Source: an uncultured Bacteroidota bacterium
GTDB lineage: Bacteria > Bacteroidota > Bacteroidia > UKL13-3
Direction: 5' to 3'
DNA length: 64,000 nt
Assembly: GCA_903850915.1 (NCBI GenBank)
Contig: CAINMV010000001.1
Location: 44,557-108,556 of the forward strand
How positions within the stretch are numbered: the first letter of the stretch is position 1; each line of letters begins with the position of its first letter. Positions 45,062-54,248 of this stretch are shown in pieces. The notes beneath the pieces were generated by a model. It did not search any database and was not told the DNA's origin. It saw only the letters and a list, made by a program, of their open reading frames with translations. The translations under genes were made by a program, and so were the position numbers.

Positions 45062-47179
45062 ATGGGAGTTATTCAAACACTGCGAAATAAAGGAGGGAAA
45101 ATCTCGGTAGTAGTTATTTCGATTGCATTATTAATGTTCTTGGTTCAGGATGCCTTATCTGGCAGGAATTCGTTTTTCCGCAACTCAGGTAGCGAAAACA
45201 CGGTTGGGACAATCAATGGGGAAAAAATCGATTATAAAGATTTGGAACTTCGTGTGAATAATGAGGTTGAAAATTACGTCAAAAGAAATCCAAATGCCAC
45301 TGCTGATGATCAAATTAAAGATGCCTTTAGAGATAAAGTTTGGCAACAAATGATTCAAGAGAAGGTAATGAAGCCGCAGTTCAACGAATTAGGAATTGAT
45401 GTAACTGGTATGGAAATATATACCATGTGCACCACCGATGAGTTTGCAACAGAGGTTATCAGAAAATCATTCTCCGACCCCAAAACAAATATCTTTGATC
45501 CGAATACAGCCAAAGGATTTTTCAAACGTTTAGATGATGATCAAAATGGTGAGGCACATGCACAATGGCAGCCATTTGAAGACGAATTCACACAACAACG
45601 TTTCAATGAGAAATATAACGCTATGGCAAAAGCTGGAGTATATGTTACTGCCTTGGAAGTGAAAAATCAGATGATGGACAATGACAAGAAATATTCATTT
45701 CAATTTGTTTCACAGCAATATGCCAACTTTAACGATACCACTTTAAAGGTTACTCCTGATGAAGTGAAAGCGTATTTTAGTAAAAACAAAGAAAAATACA
45801 AACGAGATGAAGAAATTAGAAAAGTTAATTATGTTTATTTTGATTTTGTTCCGTCTTCCGAGGATTCCGCGGAAGTTAGAAATTGGGGAAATAACATTAT
45901 TGTCGGTTTTAAAGCTGCAGCTAGCGATTCCGTATTTGTTTTGCAAAATATGGGCACCTACGATAACACAGCTAAGGGACATGGCGAATTAGATCCAAAA
46001 TTAGAGGACTCTTTATACAATGCGCCAATCGGTAAAATTGTTGGTCCCTACGAGGATGGAGGTTCTATAAAGGTAGCTAAATTGGTAAATGTAAAAGAAG
46101 ATACTATCACCTATTATCATGCATCACATATTTTGGTGAAAGTTAACGGACCTACTGCCGCCGATACAGCAGCAGCCTTTGCTACCGCAACAGATTATAT
46201 GAACCAAATTAAAAGCGGTAAAAAAACTTTTGATGAAATGGCGAGAATGTATGGTACCGATGGTACTAAAGACAAAGGTGGCGATTTAGGCTGGTTTAAA
46301 CCAGGCGCTATGGTTAAAGATTTTGAAGATGCCGTTAAGCGTACACCAAACGGACAACTTACCGTTGCAAAAACACAATTTGGTGTTCATGTAATTAAAA
46401 GTACCTCTGCTCCATCACGCAAGAAAATTGTAGTAGCAACTTTATCTCGCAAAATAGTTGCCTCGCAAAAAACTACGGATGGCGCTTATGCTCAAGTTGC
46501 AGAATTGGCAAGTAGCAGCACAAACTACACAGCCTTTGCTGAAGCATGCAAACAACGTAATATTCAAATGAGAACTGTTGATTTAAGTAGTACCAACAAA
46601 TATTTACCAGGCATACAAAATCCTAAATCAATTCTATCATGGGCTTACCGCGCTGAAAAAGGTGAGGTGTCGCAATTGTATACCATCGAAGATAAATACG
46701 TTTTAGCTTCTGTTAAAGAAATTTTATCTGAGGGCGTTATGAAACAAGAAGAGGTTGCTGATATTGAGGCCTTGGCTTTAAAAGATAAAAAAGCGAAGGT
46801 GTTGACAGATAAATTCAATGAAAATTTAAAAAATGCACAAACACCAGAGCAGTTGGCGATTAGCTTTAGCTCTGCAGCGCAGCAAATAAACAACGCTACT
46901 TTTGGGAATACCTATTTAGAATATATTGGTAACGAACCGGAAATTTTGGCCAATATGGTAACATTACCAAAGCAAAAGTTTAGTAAGCCAATTCAAGGGG
47001 CTAATGGTGTCTACGTAATATACGTTAACGATATTGTTGAGCCTGCAATGCCAGATGCAAACATTATTAAGGCGCAACAAAGCAACAAAAATAATGAAGG
47101 CAAGCAACGTGTTGAAGGCAGCGTAACTGAAGCCTTAAAGACAAAATACAAAGTGAAAGACTTAAGATATCGTTTCTAG
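45062..47179 (+). CDS. PpiD/SurA-like membrane-anchored peptidylprolyl isomerase
   Basis: 705 residues from ATG 45062. One N-terminal membrane helix (ISVVVISIALLMFLVQDAL) anchors it in the inner membrane facing the periplasm. A SurA-N-like chaperone region follows (about 50-250). A parvulin domain at about 350-445 has HASHILVKVNG, FDEMARMYGTDGTKDKGGDLGWF and FGVHVIKST. A further C-terminal region resembles a second, degenerate rotamase module. It helps fold exported and outer-membrane proteins. The whole layout is the PpiD form common in Bacteroidota. Confidence 0.9.
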   Translation: MGVIQTLRNKGGKISVVVISIALLMFLVQDALSGRNSFFRNSGSENTVGTINGEKIDYKDLELRVNNEVENYVKRNPNATADDQIKDAFRDKVWQQMIQEKVMKPQFNELGIDVTGMEIYTMCTTDEFATEVIRKSFSDPKTNIFDPNTAKGFFKRLDDDQNGEAHAQWQPFEDEFTQQRFNEKYNAMAKAGVYVTALEVKNQMMDNDKKYSFQFVSQQYANFNDTTLKVTPDEVKAYFSKNKEKYKRDEEIRKVNYVYFDFVPSSEDSAEVRNWGNNIIVGFKAAASDSVFVLQNMGTYDNTAKGHGELDPKLEDSLYNAPIGKIVGPYEDGGSIKVAKLVNVKEDTITYYHASHILVKVNGPTAADTAAAFATATDYMNQIKSGKKTFDEMARMYGTDGTKDKGGDLGWFKPGAMVKDFEDAVKRTPNGQLTVAKTQFGVHVIKSTSAPSRKKIVVATLSRKIVASQKTTDGAYAQVAELASSSTNYTAFAEACKQRNIQMRTVDLSSTNKYLPGIQNPKSILSWAYRAEKGEVSQLYTIEDKYVLASVKEILSEGVMKQEEVADIEALALKDKKAKVLTDKFNENLKNAQTPEQLAISFSSAAQQINNATFGNTYLEYIGNEPEILANMVTLPKQKFSKPIQGANGVYVIYVNDIVEPAMPDANIIKAQQSNKNNEGKQRVEGSVTEALKTKYKVKDLRYRF

Positions 47180-47197
47180 TCTTTTATTACATAATTT

Positions 47198-47234
47198 AAA
47201 AAAAAACCGTGACGAAAACCGTTACGGTTTTTTT
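47198..47234 (+). terminator. Terminator after the PpiD-like gene
   Basis: AAAAACCGTGAC/GTTACGGTTTTT stem of about 14 bp with one G-T pair, loop GAAAACC, T-rich end. Confidence 0.88.
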
Positions 47235-47489
47235 GTTGCTCTAGTGTTATTGTTTGTTAAGTATCCTGACCCACGAATTCTCTTCTCTGTGAGGTATGCA
47301 ACAGATCGGGGGCTTAATTAAATCTTCTAATTTGAGAAGATATTCGCTTATTGTTCTTGGTCGTTTTGGGAGTTATTTGTTGGATGGCAAAAAATACTTC
47401 TTTCGATTCCAAAAGGAAACTTCATCAAATTGTATAAAAATATAGAAATTGCACAAATAATCGCACCCGGGGTATTTTAATTTTAGCGG
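47235..47489. other. Intergenic stretch with a hairpin and a possible 49-codon ORF
   Basis: No recognised gene. ATCTTCT/AGAAGAT (47322-47341) forms a 7-bp hairpin with a 6-nt loop. A plus-strand frame from ATG 47296 to TAG 47445 encodes 49 residues starting MQQIGGLIKSSNLRRYS; it is below the ORF-track cutoff, matches nothing I know, and may be chance or a remnant. Confidence 0.2.
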
Positions 47490-47497
47490 TAAGTTTG
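47490..47497 (+). promoter_or_regulatory. -7 element TAAGTTTG for the lipoprotein hydrolase
   Basis: Exact TAnnTTTG, 26 bp before ATG 47524. No clear -33 TTG. Confidence 0.4.
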
Positions 47498-47523
47498 TTC
47501 GAGTGTAGATTAAACCATATTAA

Positions 47524-48402
47524 ATGAGAATCGTCAAAAAAGATATGTGCAAATTTAGTTTTAATAGATTATTGATATTATTGTCATTGTTTTTTTTCTC
47601 GTGCATCAAGGACAACTCGACAGAACAAATTACTCCTGTAGCCTATCGAATAACAAGGTCGATTGCTTACAATAATATTAATGTTGATGTTGTAATAGAC
47701 AAACCTGCATTAAAACAAGTTGATGTCTTGTTAGTATTTCACGGTACCGTTATGTATGATAGTAGCATAATAACAGCCGCCAATACAACACTCGACAAAT
47801 TTAAGGGTATTTTAGATAGAAATGATATGATGATTGTAAGTGTTGCATATCCCCAAGAAAATGTATTAATAGGCGACAATATTGTTCAAGGCGAAGCCGC
47901 CTTGTTGTGGTTGAAAAATAAAGCAAGCCAAGAATTAGGAATAACAGTAAAAAAGATATTCTTAGGCGGTCATTCTCAAGGAGGCTATATGGTAACAAGA
48001 CTTAATACAATGCATCAAACAAATGGTGTAATTGCTAATGCTCCCGGACCATTAAACCTTGTTTATAGATGTCAATTAGAGGAAAATGGACAAGTTCAAA
48101 CAGGTGCAGTCTGCACCAAACTTAAAATTGTTTATGGAACGACTACAAGCAATCCCAATGCCTACTTACAAAGGTCATTACTTAATTTCACAAATGGATT
48201 CAAGTCTGACATTTTATTTGTTCAAGGGCTAAATGACACTCCAATTCAAATGTATTCTTGGCCGATTTTCAAACAAGATGTATTAAGTTGTACAAATTGT
48301 CAAAATAGACAGTTTGTTGAGATTGTTGGTGGTGAACACGCATCTTTGTTTGAAAGTTCAACGGCAAAGATCGAATTTAATAACTTTATAAATAGCCATT
48401 AA
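47524..48402 (+). CDS. Alpha/beta-hydrolase-fold lipoprotein
   Basis: 292 residues, or 285 from ATG 47545. Lipoprotein signal with lipobox FFSC at about residues 24-27 (LLSLFFFSCIKDN). The alpha/beta hydrolase part shows VLLVFHGTV (oxyanion region), nucleophile elbow GGHSQGGYM, a possible acid in QGLNDTPI, and a histidine in VGGEHASLF. It resembles poorly characterised esterases or prolyl-oligopeptidase-like hydrolases. The substrate is unknown. It stands alone between long non-coding flanks and may be an accessory gene. Confidence 0.7.
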   Translation: MRIVKKDMCKFSFNRLLILLSLFFFSCIKDNSTEQITPVAYRITRSIAYNNINVDVVIDKPALKQVDVLLVFHGTVMYDSSIITAANTTLDKFKGILDRNDMMIVSVAYPQENVLIGDNIVQGEAALLWLKNKASQELGITVKKIFLGGHSQGGYMVTRLNTMHQTNGVIANAPGPLNLVYRCQLEENGQVQTGAVCTKLKIVYGTTTSNPNAYLQRSLLNFTNGFKSDILFVQGLNDTPIQMYSWPIFKQDVLSCTNCQNRQFVEIVGGEHASLFESSTAKIEFNNFINSH

Positions 48403-48828
48403 TGATAAAACATAAAATGCAGTTAGTTGATTCTGTTATAGATACAATTTCTATATAGTTATATATTCTAGAAATGTTTACTACCACCTCAACTTATATT
48501 GTGGATAGTATTTATAGCATGCCTAGTTTATTTAGTTTCGAAACTAATCATGAATGATTAATAACCCGGTCAAAGCGAAGTCTCTTGACTTTGTTATTGC
48601 GTATTTGAATCTCCTGATTTGCAAATCGGGAATTAACATCTTCTGAAATTGCTATATGTATTAAGTATAAAAGATTTAATTGGTGTCATTCAATTAATCA
48701 GGGAAAATTGCTCGAATCGTTGATTCAGAGGTGAAAATATGTTTTTGTTTCCCCTTAATTACAAATATGCCAAAAAGATTAACCATTAAAATCAAGAACT
48801 ATTGAACATTTTATTTGCTGAAAATAGT
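48403..48828. other. Gene-free stretch with a REP-like palindrome
   Basis: No ORF above 60 codons. It contains CCTGATTTG/CAAATCGGG (48613-48630), an 18-bp palindrome with one mismatch, similar in style to repeated intergenic palindromes of Bacteroidota. Upstream, AAGTC-TCTT-GACTT (48577-48590) is a small hairpin. A short open frame (about 30 codons from ATG 48556, containing SLDFVIAYLNLL) spans both. I see no second copy in this window. Confidence 0.3.
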
Positions 48829-48876
48829 ACTCATAAAAAAAGCGAACCTAATTTTAGATTCGCTTTTTTTATGAGT
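48829..48876. terminator. Bidirectional terminator between the lipoprotein hydrolase and the M4 protease gene
   Basis: Perfect 18-bp stem (ACTCATAAAAAAAGCGAA and its complement) with a 12-nt loop. A- and T-runs within the arms give a T-tract on either strand. It lies 10 bp after the minus-strand stop. Confidence 0.9.
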
Positions 48877-48885
48877 TAATGAAAT

Positions 48886-51800
48886 TTATTCAATCACTAA
48901 CTTCTTAGTAATGCTGTTTTCTTTATTCGTAATCATAACAAAGTAAACTCCTTTCGGTAGGTTCGAGGTGTTAATCTCGGTATTGTGATCTTTCTGCATT
49001 ACGATGATTGTTTTACTTGTGGCATCCATTAAGGTAATTGTCGACATTCTGTCAATACCATATATTTGGGTGCTCTTGGTGGCGGGATTTGGATAAATTA
49101 TAAATTCTGAAACATTGCGGTTATTGCTAATTCCAGCGGTAGAAATGTTGTAAACTCGGATATCGTCAAAGCTAATGCCATCACCAGTGGCGTTGTTGCC
49201 ATCATTTACGGCTTTGTTGTTGTCCTGCTGTCCCCAACGAACCTGAGTGGTTTGAGATAAGGCTTGTCCATTAGCACTCAATAGGGAGTCAATGCGAATG
49301 CCTGTGATTTTATAGAACACCCCTGAACGCAATGTATCGTAAGGAATTAAAGTGTATACCTCTATCCAATTATCGTTCATGCTTCCGCGTATCCATACTT
49401 TATCATTACTATGTTTCTCATCGCCTTGGTTCTTATAGAAGAACTCTAAATAAACTTTATTTTGGATAGTGTAATTGGTTAAGTTCAGCGTCAAGGTAAG
49501 GTAATTGCTAAAGCTAGTATCGCCCCCAGGTGTTGCAGAACTTCTATCAAAAGTGATTAATCGGGTTCCAGTATTGGCTGCTATGTTTGCTGGTGTATTG
49601 CGGAAACGGCAATAATGTAATGAATCGTTATTATCATAATCTACTTTACCAGCACCATTCAACGATAAAACATTGAGATTGGAACTATCTGGACTCATAC
49701 CTTCGAAGCCTTCTATAAATGGTAAAACTACTGGCGCATTTTCAACTATTTTAAAGTTGACATTTGCTGTATCATTAATTCTGATGGTATCTGCAGCAAG
49801 GGAACTATACGCTTTAACGGTATAATTACCAATGGCATTATTAATGACAGTTGTAAATGTAAACGTGTCAATATCGTTGGGTAACATTAAGTCGGGGTAT
49901 ACAGCGGTAACAGGAGCTCCACCATTAATGCTGTAATTAATTGGAATATTGCTTTGGGCTACCGTACCTACATTCTTTATTATAGCTGTTACAGTTGATG
50001 TTGAAGCAAAAAGTGGGGTATATTGGCGTTGACTTTGAATCGGGAAAATTCGTGTTACTGAAATGTCATTCGACGACTTTACGAAACACTGCCAATCTAA
50101 ATCAAATCCAGTGCTTACAACGGCAGGGTCTGTAGATTGTACAAAGGTTACCGATCCTTGTGTGGTCATTATTGTCCCTCCATTTGGTAAACTTGTGCCT
50201 GTATATTTACCGATTAGAGGGCTTGCTGTAGTTGGTCCATCATAAATATACAGATAGTCGTAGCCATTTTCAAAATTAAAGGAATTGAATTTTATCTTAA
50301 TAAATCCGGCATTGGCAGGTGAGATTGTTCTTTTTGAGTTTGTTTGACTTGAATAATTGGCGGTTCCACCATCGTCCATTAGCTTGCCAGCACATAGCGT
50401 AATTGTGGTTCCAGTCAAAGTCCCTGTTGGCATCTTCTGCGCAAGGCAAAGTGGATTTGTAGCACTCACTTTAATATAGGCAACTTTAGTTGTCGAATCA
50501 TAAACTACCGGTGTAGAGCAACTTCCAACTTTAAGTTTTACGGTGTAATTTCCAGCCGCAGCATAAAGATGCGAAGGGTTTGCTAATGTGCTGGTTTGAC
50601 CATCTCCAAAATCCCAGAAATAGGTTGCGCTATTATTACTGTTATTAATAAATGCACTTGTACCCGTGTTTCCACAAATTAAGGTATCGTTGCTACTGAA
50701 CAATGCTTTCACTGTGCTATCAAAATCACCTCCTACACCAACAGCAGACCATGTATTCGTCGTAATCTTCACTTCTGGTGAACAAGGGCCAAACAAATCT
50801 TTTGAAGCTAGAATTGAATAAAATCTAGCATCACTAAATTGTGAGTTCGGGGTAAGGTAAATTGTAAGGCTTCTAAAAGCTATGGATCCCGCTTTTGTCA
50901 TGCCCATGCCTGGAACGTTATATACTTTTGCATTATCATTAGTTCCACTTCCCCCTTGACACATTAAATAATACCAATAGTTTTGAACTCCGCTATTGGT
51001 ATGCACTCCACCGTTGTCGGCACCACCAGCTGCTATCCAATATTGTTTTAAATAGGTATTAGGGTTGCTAAATAGTTTTGGGTTTTGCATGCTGCGAATA
51101 CCGGCTGCTCCTGGAGTCATATCTTCTCCAATTTTCCAATTTCCAGTTCCATTTCTGCCATAAAATTCTATGGTGGTTCCGAAGATATCACTGAACGACT
51201 CATTTAATCCTCCAGATTCATTCAAATAGGCTAAGTTGGCCGTATTTGAAGTAAGTCCATGCGTGATTTCGTGGCCACATACATCGAGTGCTGTTAATGG
51301 TGTAAATGTAGTTCCATTTCCATCGCCGTAAGTCATGTATTGGCCATTCCAAAATGCATTATTGTAATTAGTGCTGTAATGCACATAACTTCTTAATTTA
51401 AAGCCATTGCCATCAATACTGTTCCTGTTTTGAATATTTTTATAGTAATCATAGGTTTGCTCAGCACCCCAATGTGCGTCGGTGGCTACCTCATCTTTGG
51501 TAGCATTAATATTATTCCAATCATTGTCTGTGTCTAAGAAATCTAATGCTGCAGTGGTGCTTGTTCCATTTTTAAAGTTATATGTTTCAATACCCAATCC
51601 ACGACCTATTTCTCGTAAACGATAGTTTCCTGGTGCAGTGCTGTCGGTAGTAAATTGGCGAACACCACTGTATTTTGTATGCGCTGTACCTATTACGTTG
51701 CTAGTATGAATTAAGTTTTCGGCAAATAAAATATCACCGTTGGCGGCATCAACAAAAACAAACTCTCGGCTCATAGGTTTGTTGGCGTAAATATTAAAAC

Positions 51801-52404
51801 GATAGGCCAACCTAAAATCTTCAGCTTTTAACGAATTATTAATTGAAACATAAACCAATATTCCCTTTGGGTAATAGGTAGCTGTAGCTGATTCGTCTAT
51901 TGATTTAATAATAGACTCCTGCATTAAATCTTGCCATGCATATTTCGTAGCTCTTACTTTAGAAAGTGCTTTTTGAAGCGCTTCCCCTTCATTTAAATTC
52001 TGAGCTAGATTATCGGACAAGTTTGGGAAATATTCACCATTCATAGAAGTCACAATTCCGTTTAAGGTATGCGCAATTATCATTGAATATTGTACCGGTT
52101 TCCCGTTAAAATATTGTTGATAACGATAGTGTACCATACCTAAGGCATCTTTTTCAATGCCTATTTGAACCAGTTCAGAATTTAATTTTAAACCGAGATT
52201 CTCCTTTGCCCAATAGTTGAAGTTCTCAAATGAAAGGCGATTATGTTGGTCAAAATGAATATACTTAGCCTTCTGGCCATTGACATCCATTAGCACCTCG
52301 TCGGCATAGTTGAAAAGTTTCGCGGCATCTGTGCCTTTAAGCATTTGTGCTTGTAAAGAAACAAAGGACAAGCAAAGAAATAAAATAGTAGATAATCTCC
52401 TCAT
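48886..52404 (-). CDS. Secreted M4 (thermolysin-like) metallopeptidase, T9SS cargo
   Basis: 1172 residues from ATG 52404 (signal peptide MRRLSTILFLCLSFVSLQAQ). An inhibitory FTP/PepSY-like propeptide spans about 25-230. The M4 catalytic domain (about 250-570) has the zinc motif HEITH in DVCGHEITHGLTSN, third ligand Glu in GGLNESFSDIFG, and NSGVQNYWYYLM. Then come a PKD domain (FWDFGDGQTSTLANPSHLY), a CUB-like domain (YDYLYIYDGPTTASPLIGKY), a CARDB-like domain, a jelly-roll-like region, and a type A sorting domain (IYPNPATKSTQIYG). Exported by Sec and T9SS, it should digest external protein. The track start overlaps the TACTTTTG box. Confidence 0.93.
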   Translation of the reverse strand: MRRLSTILFLCLSFVSLQAQMLKGTDAAKLFNYADEVLMDVNGQKAKYIHFDQHNRLSFENFNYWAKENLGLKLNSELVQIGIEKDALGMVHYRYQQYFNGKPVQYSMIIAHTLNGIVTSMNGEYFPNLSDNLAQNLNEGEALQKALSKVRATKYAWQDLMQESIIKSIDESATATYYPKGILVYVSINNSLKAEDFRLAYRFNIYANKPMSREFVFVDAANGDILFAENLIHTSNVIGTAHTKYSGVRQFTTDSTAPGNYRLREIGRGLGIETYNFKNGTSTTAALDFLDTDNDWNNINATKDEVATDAHWGAEQTYDYYKNIQNRNSIDGNGFKLRSYVHYSTNYNNAFWNGQYMTYGDGNGTTFTPLTALDVCGHEITHGLTSNTANLAYLNESGGLNESFSDIFGTTIEFYGRNGTGNWKIGEDMTPGAAGIRSMQNPKLFSNPNTYLKQYWIAAGGADNGGVHTNSGVQNYWYYLMCQGGSGTNDNAKVYNVPGMGMTKAGSIAFRSLTIYLTPNSQFSDARFYSILASKDLFGPCSPEVKITTNTWSAVGVGGDFDSTVKALFSSNDTLICGNTGTSAFINNSNNSATYFWDFGDGQTSTLANPSHLYAAAGNYTVKLKVGSCSTPVVYDSTTKVAYIKVSATNPLCLAQKMPTGTLTGTTITLCAGKLMDDGGTANYSSQTNSKRTISPANAGFIKIKFNSFNFENGYDYLYIYDGPTTASPLIGKYTGTSLPNGGTIMTTQGSVTFVQSTDPAVVSTGFDLDWQCFVKSSNDISVTRIFPIQSQRQYTPLFASTSTVTAIIKNVGTVAQSNIPINYSINGGAPVTAVYPDLMLPNDIDTFTFTTVINNAIGNYTVKAYSSLAADTIRINDTANVNFKIVENAPVVLPFIEGFEGMSPDSSNLNVLSLNGAGKVDYDNNDSLHYCRFRNTPANIAANTGTRLITFDRSSATPGGDTSFSNYLTLTLNLTNYTIQNKVYLEFFYKNQGDEKHSNDKVWIRGSMNDNWIEVYTLIPYDTLRSGVFYKITGIRIDSLLSANGQALSQTTQVRWGQQDNNKAVNDGNNATGDGISFDDIRVYNISTAGISNNRNVSEFIIYPNPATKSTQIYGIDRMSTITLMDATSKTIIVMQKDHNTEINTSNLPKGVYFVMITNKENSITKKLVIE

Positions 52405-52425
52405 GTTGTAAAATAATGATTTGGG

Positions 52426-52433
52426 CAAAAGTA
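52426..52433 (-). promoter_or_regulatory. -7 element TACTTTTG for the M4 peptidase
   Basis: Exact match on the minus strand, 21 bp before ATG 52404, overlapping the TTG that the track used as start. No -33 TTG at the usual distance. Confidence 0.45.
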
Positions 52434-52592
52434 AAATAAAAAGCGACTAATTGGTGTTAATGAGTGTATTAAAATCGTCTTATTTATGTAAAAAAACAAA
52501 GTAAATTTTTAGACGTAGTTTAAATCAAAAGTTGCCTCCTTTTTAATAAAGAAAGAGTTGGGGGAAAAGCAGAAAAAGGCTTTAGTTCTATT

Positions 52593-53210
52593 TTAGGGAA
52601 TATTAAGGTATTTGTGAGTTTGAAGACTTAATTGCCATTGTGGATGGCTTTTAATATATTCGATAATCAATGGTGTTATTTCATCGCTTTTATCCCACTC
52701 TGGCTGTAAGTATAACCTACATTCCGAAGAAACCATACTTGCATATTTCTCTGCCCACTCAAAATCACTTATGTTAAATACTATTATCTTTAGCTCATTA
52801 GCTAACTTCATGTTTTCGGGTAATGGAGCTTTGAACTTTTTAGGCGAAATACAAATCCAATCCCAATCGCCACTCATCAAACTGCTTCCCGATGTTTCGA
52901 TATTGGTAGAAAAGCTGGCCTCATGTAACGCTTTAGTTAAATGGGATAAATTGTATAGTAATGGCTCACCACCTGTTACAACGCATAACTTACTTGGGTA
53001 TTTTAAGGCTTCTCGAATTATATTCTCAATTGCTATTAATGGGTGATTGTCGGAGTCCCAGCTTTCCTTCACGTCGCACCAAACACAGCCTACATCGCAT
53101 CCGGCCAGCCGAACAAAATAAGCTGCGTGACCGCTAAAATAGCCTTCTCCTTGTAGCGTATAAAATTGTTCCATTACTGGCAGTATACCTGAGTCAATTT
53201 GCATAATCAT
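52593..53210 (-). CDS. queE: 7-carboxy-7-deazaguanine synthase
   Basis: A 205-residue radical SAM enzyme of queuosine precursor synthesis that converts 6-carboxytetrahydropterin to CDG. N-terminal VMEQFYTLQGEGYFSGHAAYFVR is the family hallmark. The 4Fe-4S motif is CDVGCVWCD, and SAM/Mg contacts include VVTGGEPLL and NIETSGS. The C-terminus has RLYLQPEWD and QLSLQTHKYLNIP. It is 31 bp behind folD on the same strand. queC, queD and queF are not in view. Confidence 0.95.
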   Translation of the reverse strand: MIMQIDSGILPVMEQFYTLQGEGYFSGHAAYFVRLAGCDVGCVWCDVKESWDSDNHPLIAIENIIREALKYPSKLCVVTGGEPLLYNLSHLTKALHEASFSTNIETSGSSLMSGDWDWICISPKKFKAPLPENMKLANELKIIVFNISDFEWAEKYASMVSSECRLYLQPEWDKSDEITPLIIEYIKSHPQWQLSLQTHKYLNIP

Positions 53211-53241
53211 GAATAAGATTGTATTTGGCTTCGCTTTATTC

Positions 53242-54123
53242 TTATAGATTATTCTTTGCTTCGTAGGCCTTCATGGTATTTTGCAATAAACTTGCGATAG
53301 TCATAAGCCCAACCCCACCAGGTACAGGTGTAATAAAGCTACATTTTGGTGCAACCTCATCAAATTTCACATCACCCGAAAGGCGGAAGCCACTTTTCTT
53401 TGTATTATCGTCGATACGAGTAATACCCACGTCAACCACCACAGCACCATCTTTAACCATGTCGCCTGTTAAAAACTCAGGCTTGCCTAAGGCAGCAATA
53501 ATAATATCAGCTTGTAAGGTAAATTGCTTTAAATCTTTGGTTTTACTATGGCATAATGTTACGGTGGCATTGCCAAATTGTGAAGGAAGGCTCATTAAAA
53601 TACTCATGGGGCGCCCTACAATATCACTTCTGCCAATTACCACGCAATGTTTGCCTTGGGTGTCAATATTATATCGTTTTAGTAATTCAACAATCCCTAG
53701 AGGAGTTGCTGGCACAAAGCTATTCATACCCTTCATTAAACGTCCGCTATTAATGGTATTAAATCCATCTACATCTTTTTCTGGATTAATGGCATCAAAT
53801 ACTCGTTGTGCCGAGATGTGTTTTGGTAAAGGGCTTTGTACTATAAAGCCATCTACTTCAGGGTCAGCATTTAGTTTTTCAATTTCAAGCAGCAAAGCGT
53901 CTTCCGTCATCGATGCATCGAAACGCAAAGCGCGAGAGGTAAATCCACACTCAATACTATTGCGTTCTTTGCTTGCTACATAGGTTTGACTGGCACCATC
54001 ATCTCCAACTAAAACTGCCACCAAGCAGGGAGCACGGCGACCTTTCTGTATATAATTTTGTACTTTTTGGGATAATTCCAACTTAATCTCCCCTAGTATT
54101 TTTTTGCCATCGAGTAGTTCCAT
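53242..54123 (-). CDS. folD: Bifunctional methylenetetrahydrofolate dehydrogenase/cyclohydrolase
   Basis: A 293-residue enzyme interconverting 5,10-methylene- and 10-formyl-tetrahydrofolate with NADP. Motifs: catalytic lysine segment TYVASKERNSIECGF, VDGFIVQSPLPKH, the Rossmann segment VVIGRSDIVGRPMSILM, and the signature FITPVPGGVGLMTIASLL. It supplies one-carbon units for purine synthesis, which fits the neighbouring PurF-like gene, transcribed divergently. TATCTTCG, a -7 variant, lies just upstream on this strand. Confidence 0.96.
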   Translation of the reverse strand: MELLDGKKILGEIKLELSQKVQNYIQKGRRAPCLVAVLVGDDGASQTYVASKERNSIECGFTSRALRFDASMTEDALLLEIEKLNADPEVDGFIVQSPLPKHISAQRVFDAINPEKDVDGFNTINSGRLMKGMNSFVPATPLGIVELLKRYNIDTQGKHCVVIGRSDIVGRPMSILMSLPSQFGNATVTLCHSKTKDLKQFTLQADIIIAALGKPEFLTGDMVKDGAVVVDVGITRIDDNTKKSGFRLSGDVKFDEVAPKCSFITPVPGGVGLMTIASLLQNTMKAYEAKNNL

Positions 54124-54230
54124 AATTAAGTAGGGCGAAGATAATAAAATGTTTCTTCCTTAACTTCAAAATCAGTTTAAATCAATATGCTTAATTCGTA
54201 TCTTATGAATTTTTTTTGATTTAGTTTATA

Positions 54231-54238
54231 TAACTTTG
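54231..54238 (+). promoter_or_regulatory. -7 element TAACTTTG for the PurF-like gene
   Basis: Exact TAnnTTTG, 10 bp before ATG 54249, implying a very short leader. -33 TTG not found at usual spacing. Confidence 0.45.
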
Positions 54239-54248
54239 CGCCTCCCTT

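Noticed and set aside
53273-53983. 236-residue plus-strand ORF
   Set aside because: Lies fully antisense to folD, which has all family motifs. No homology pattern in the shadow frame.
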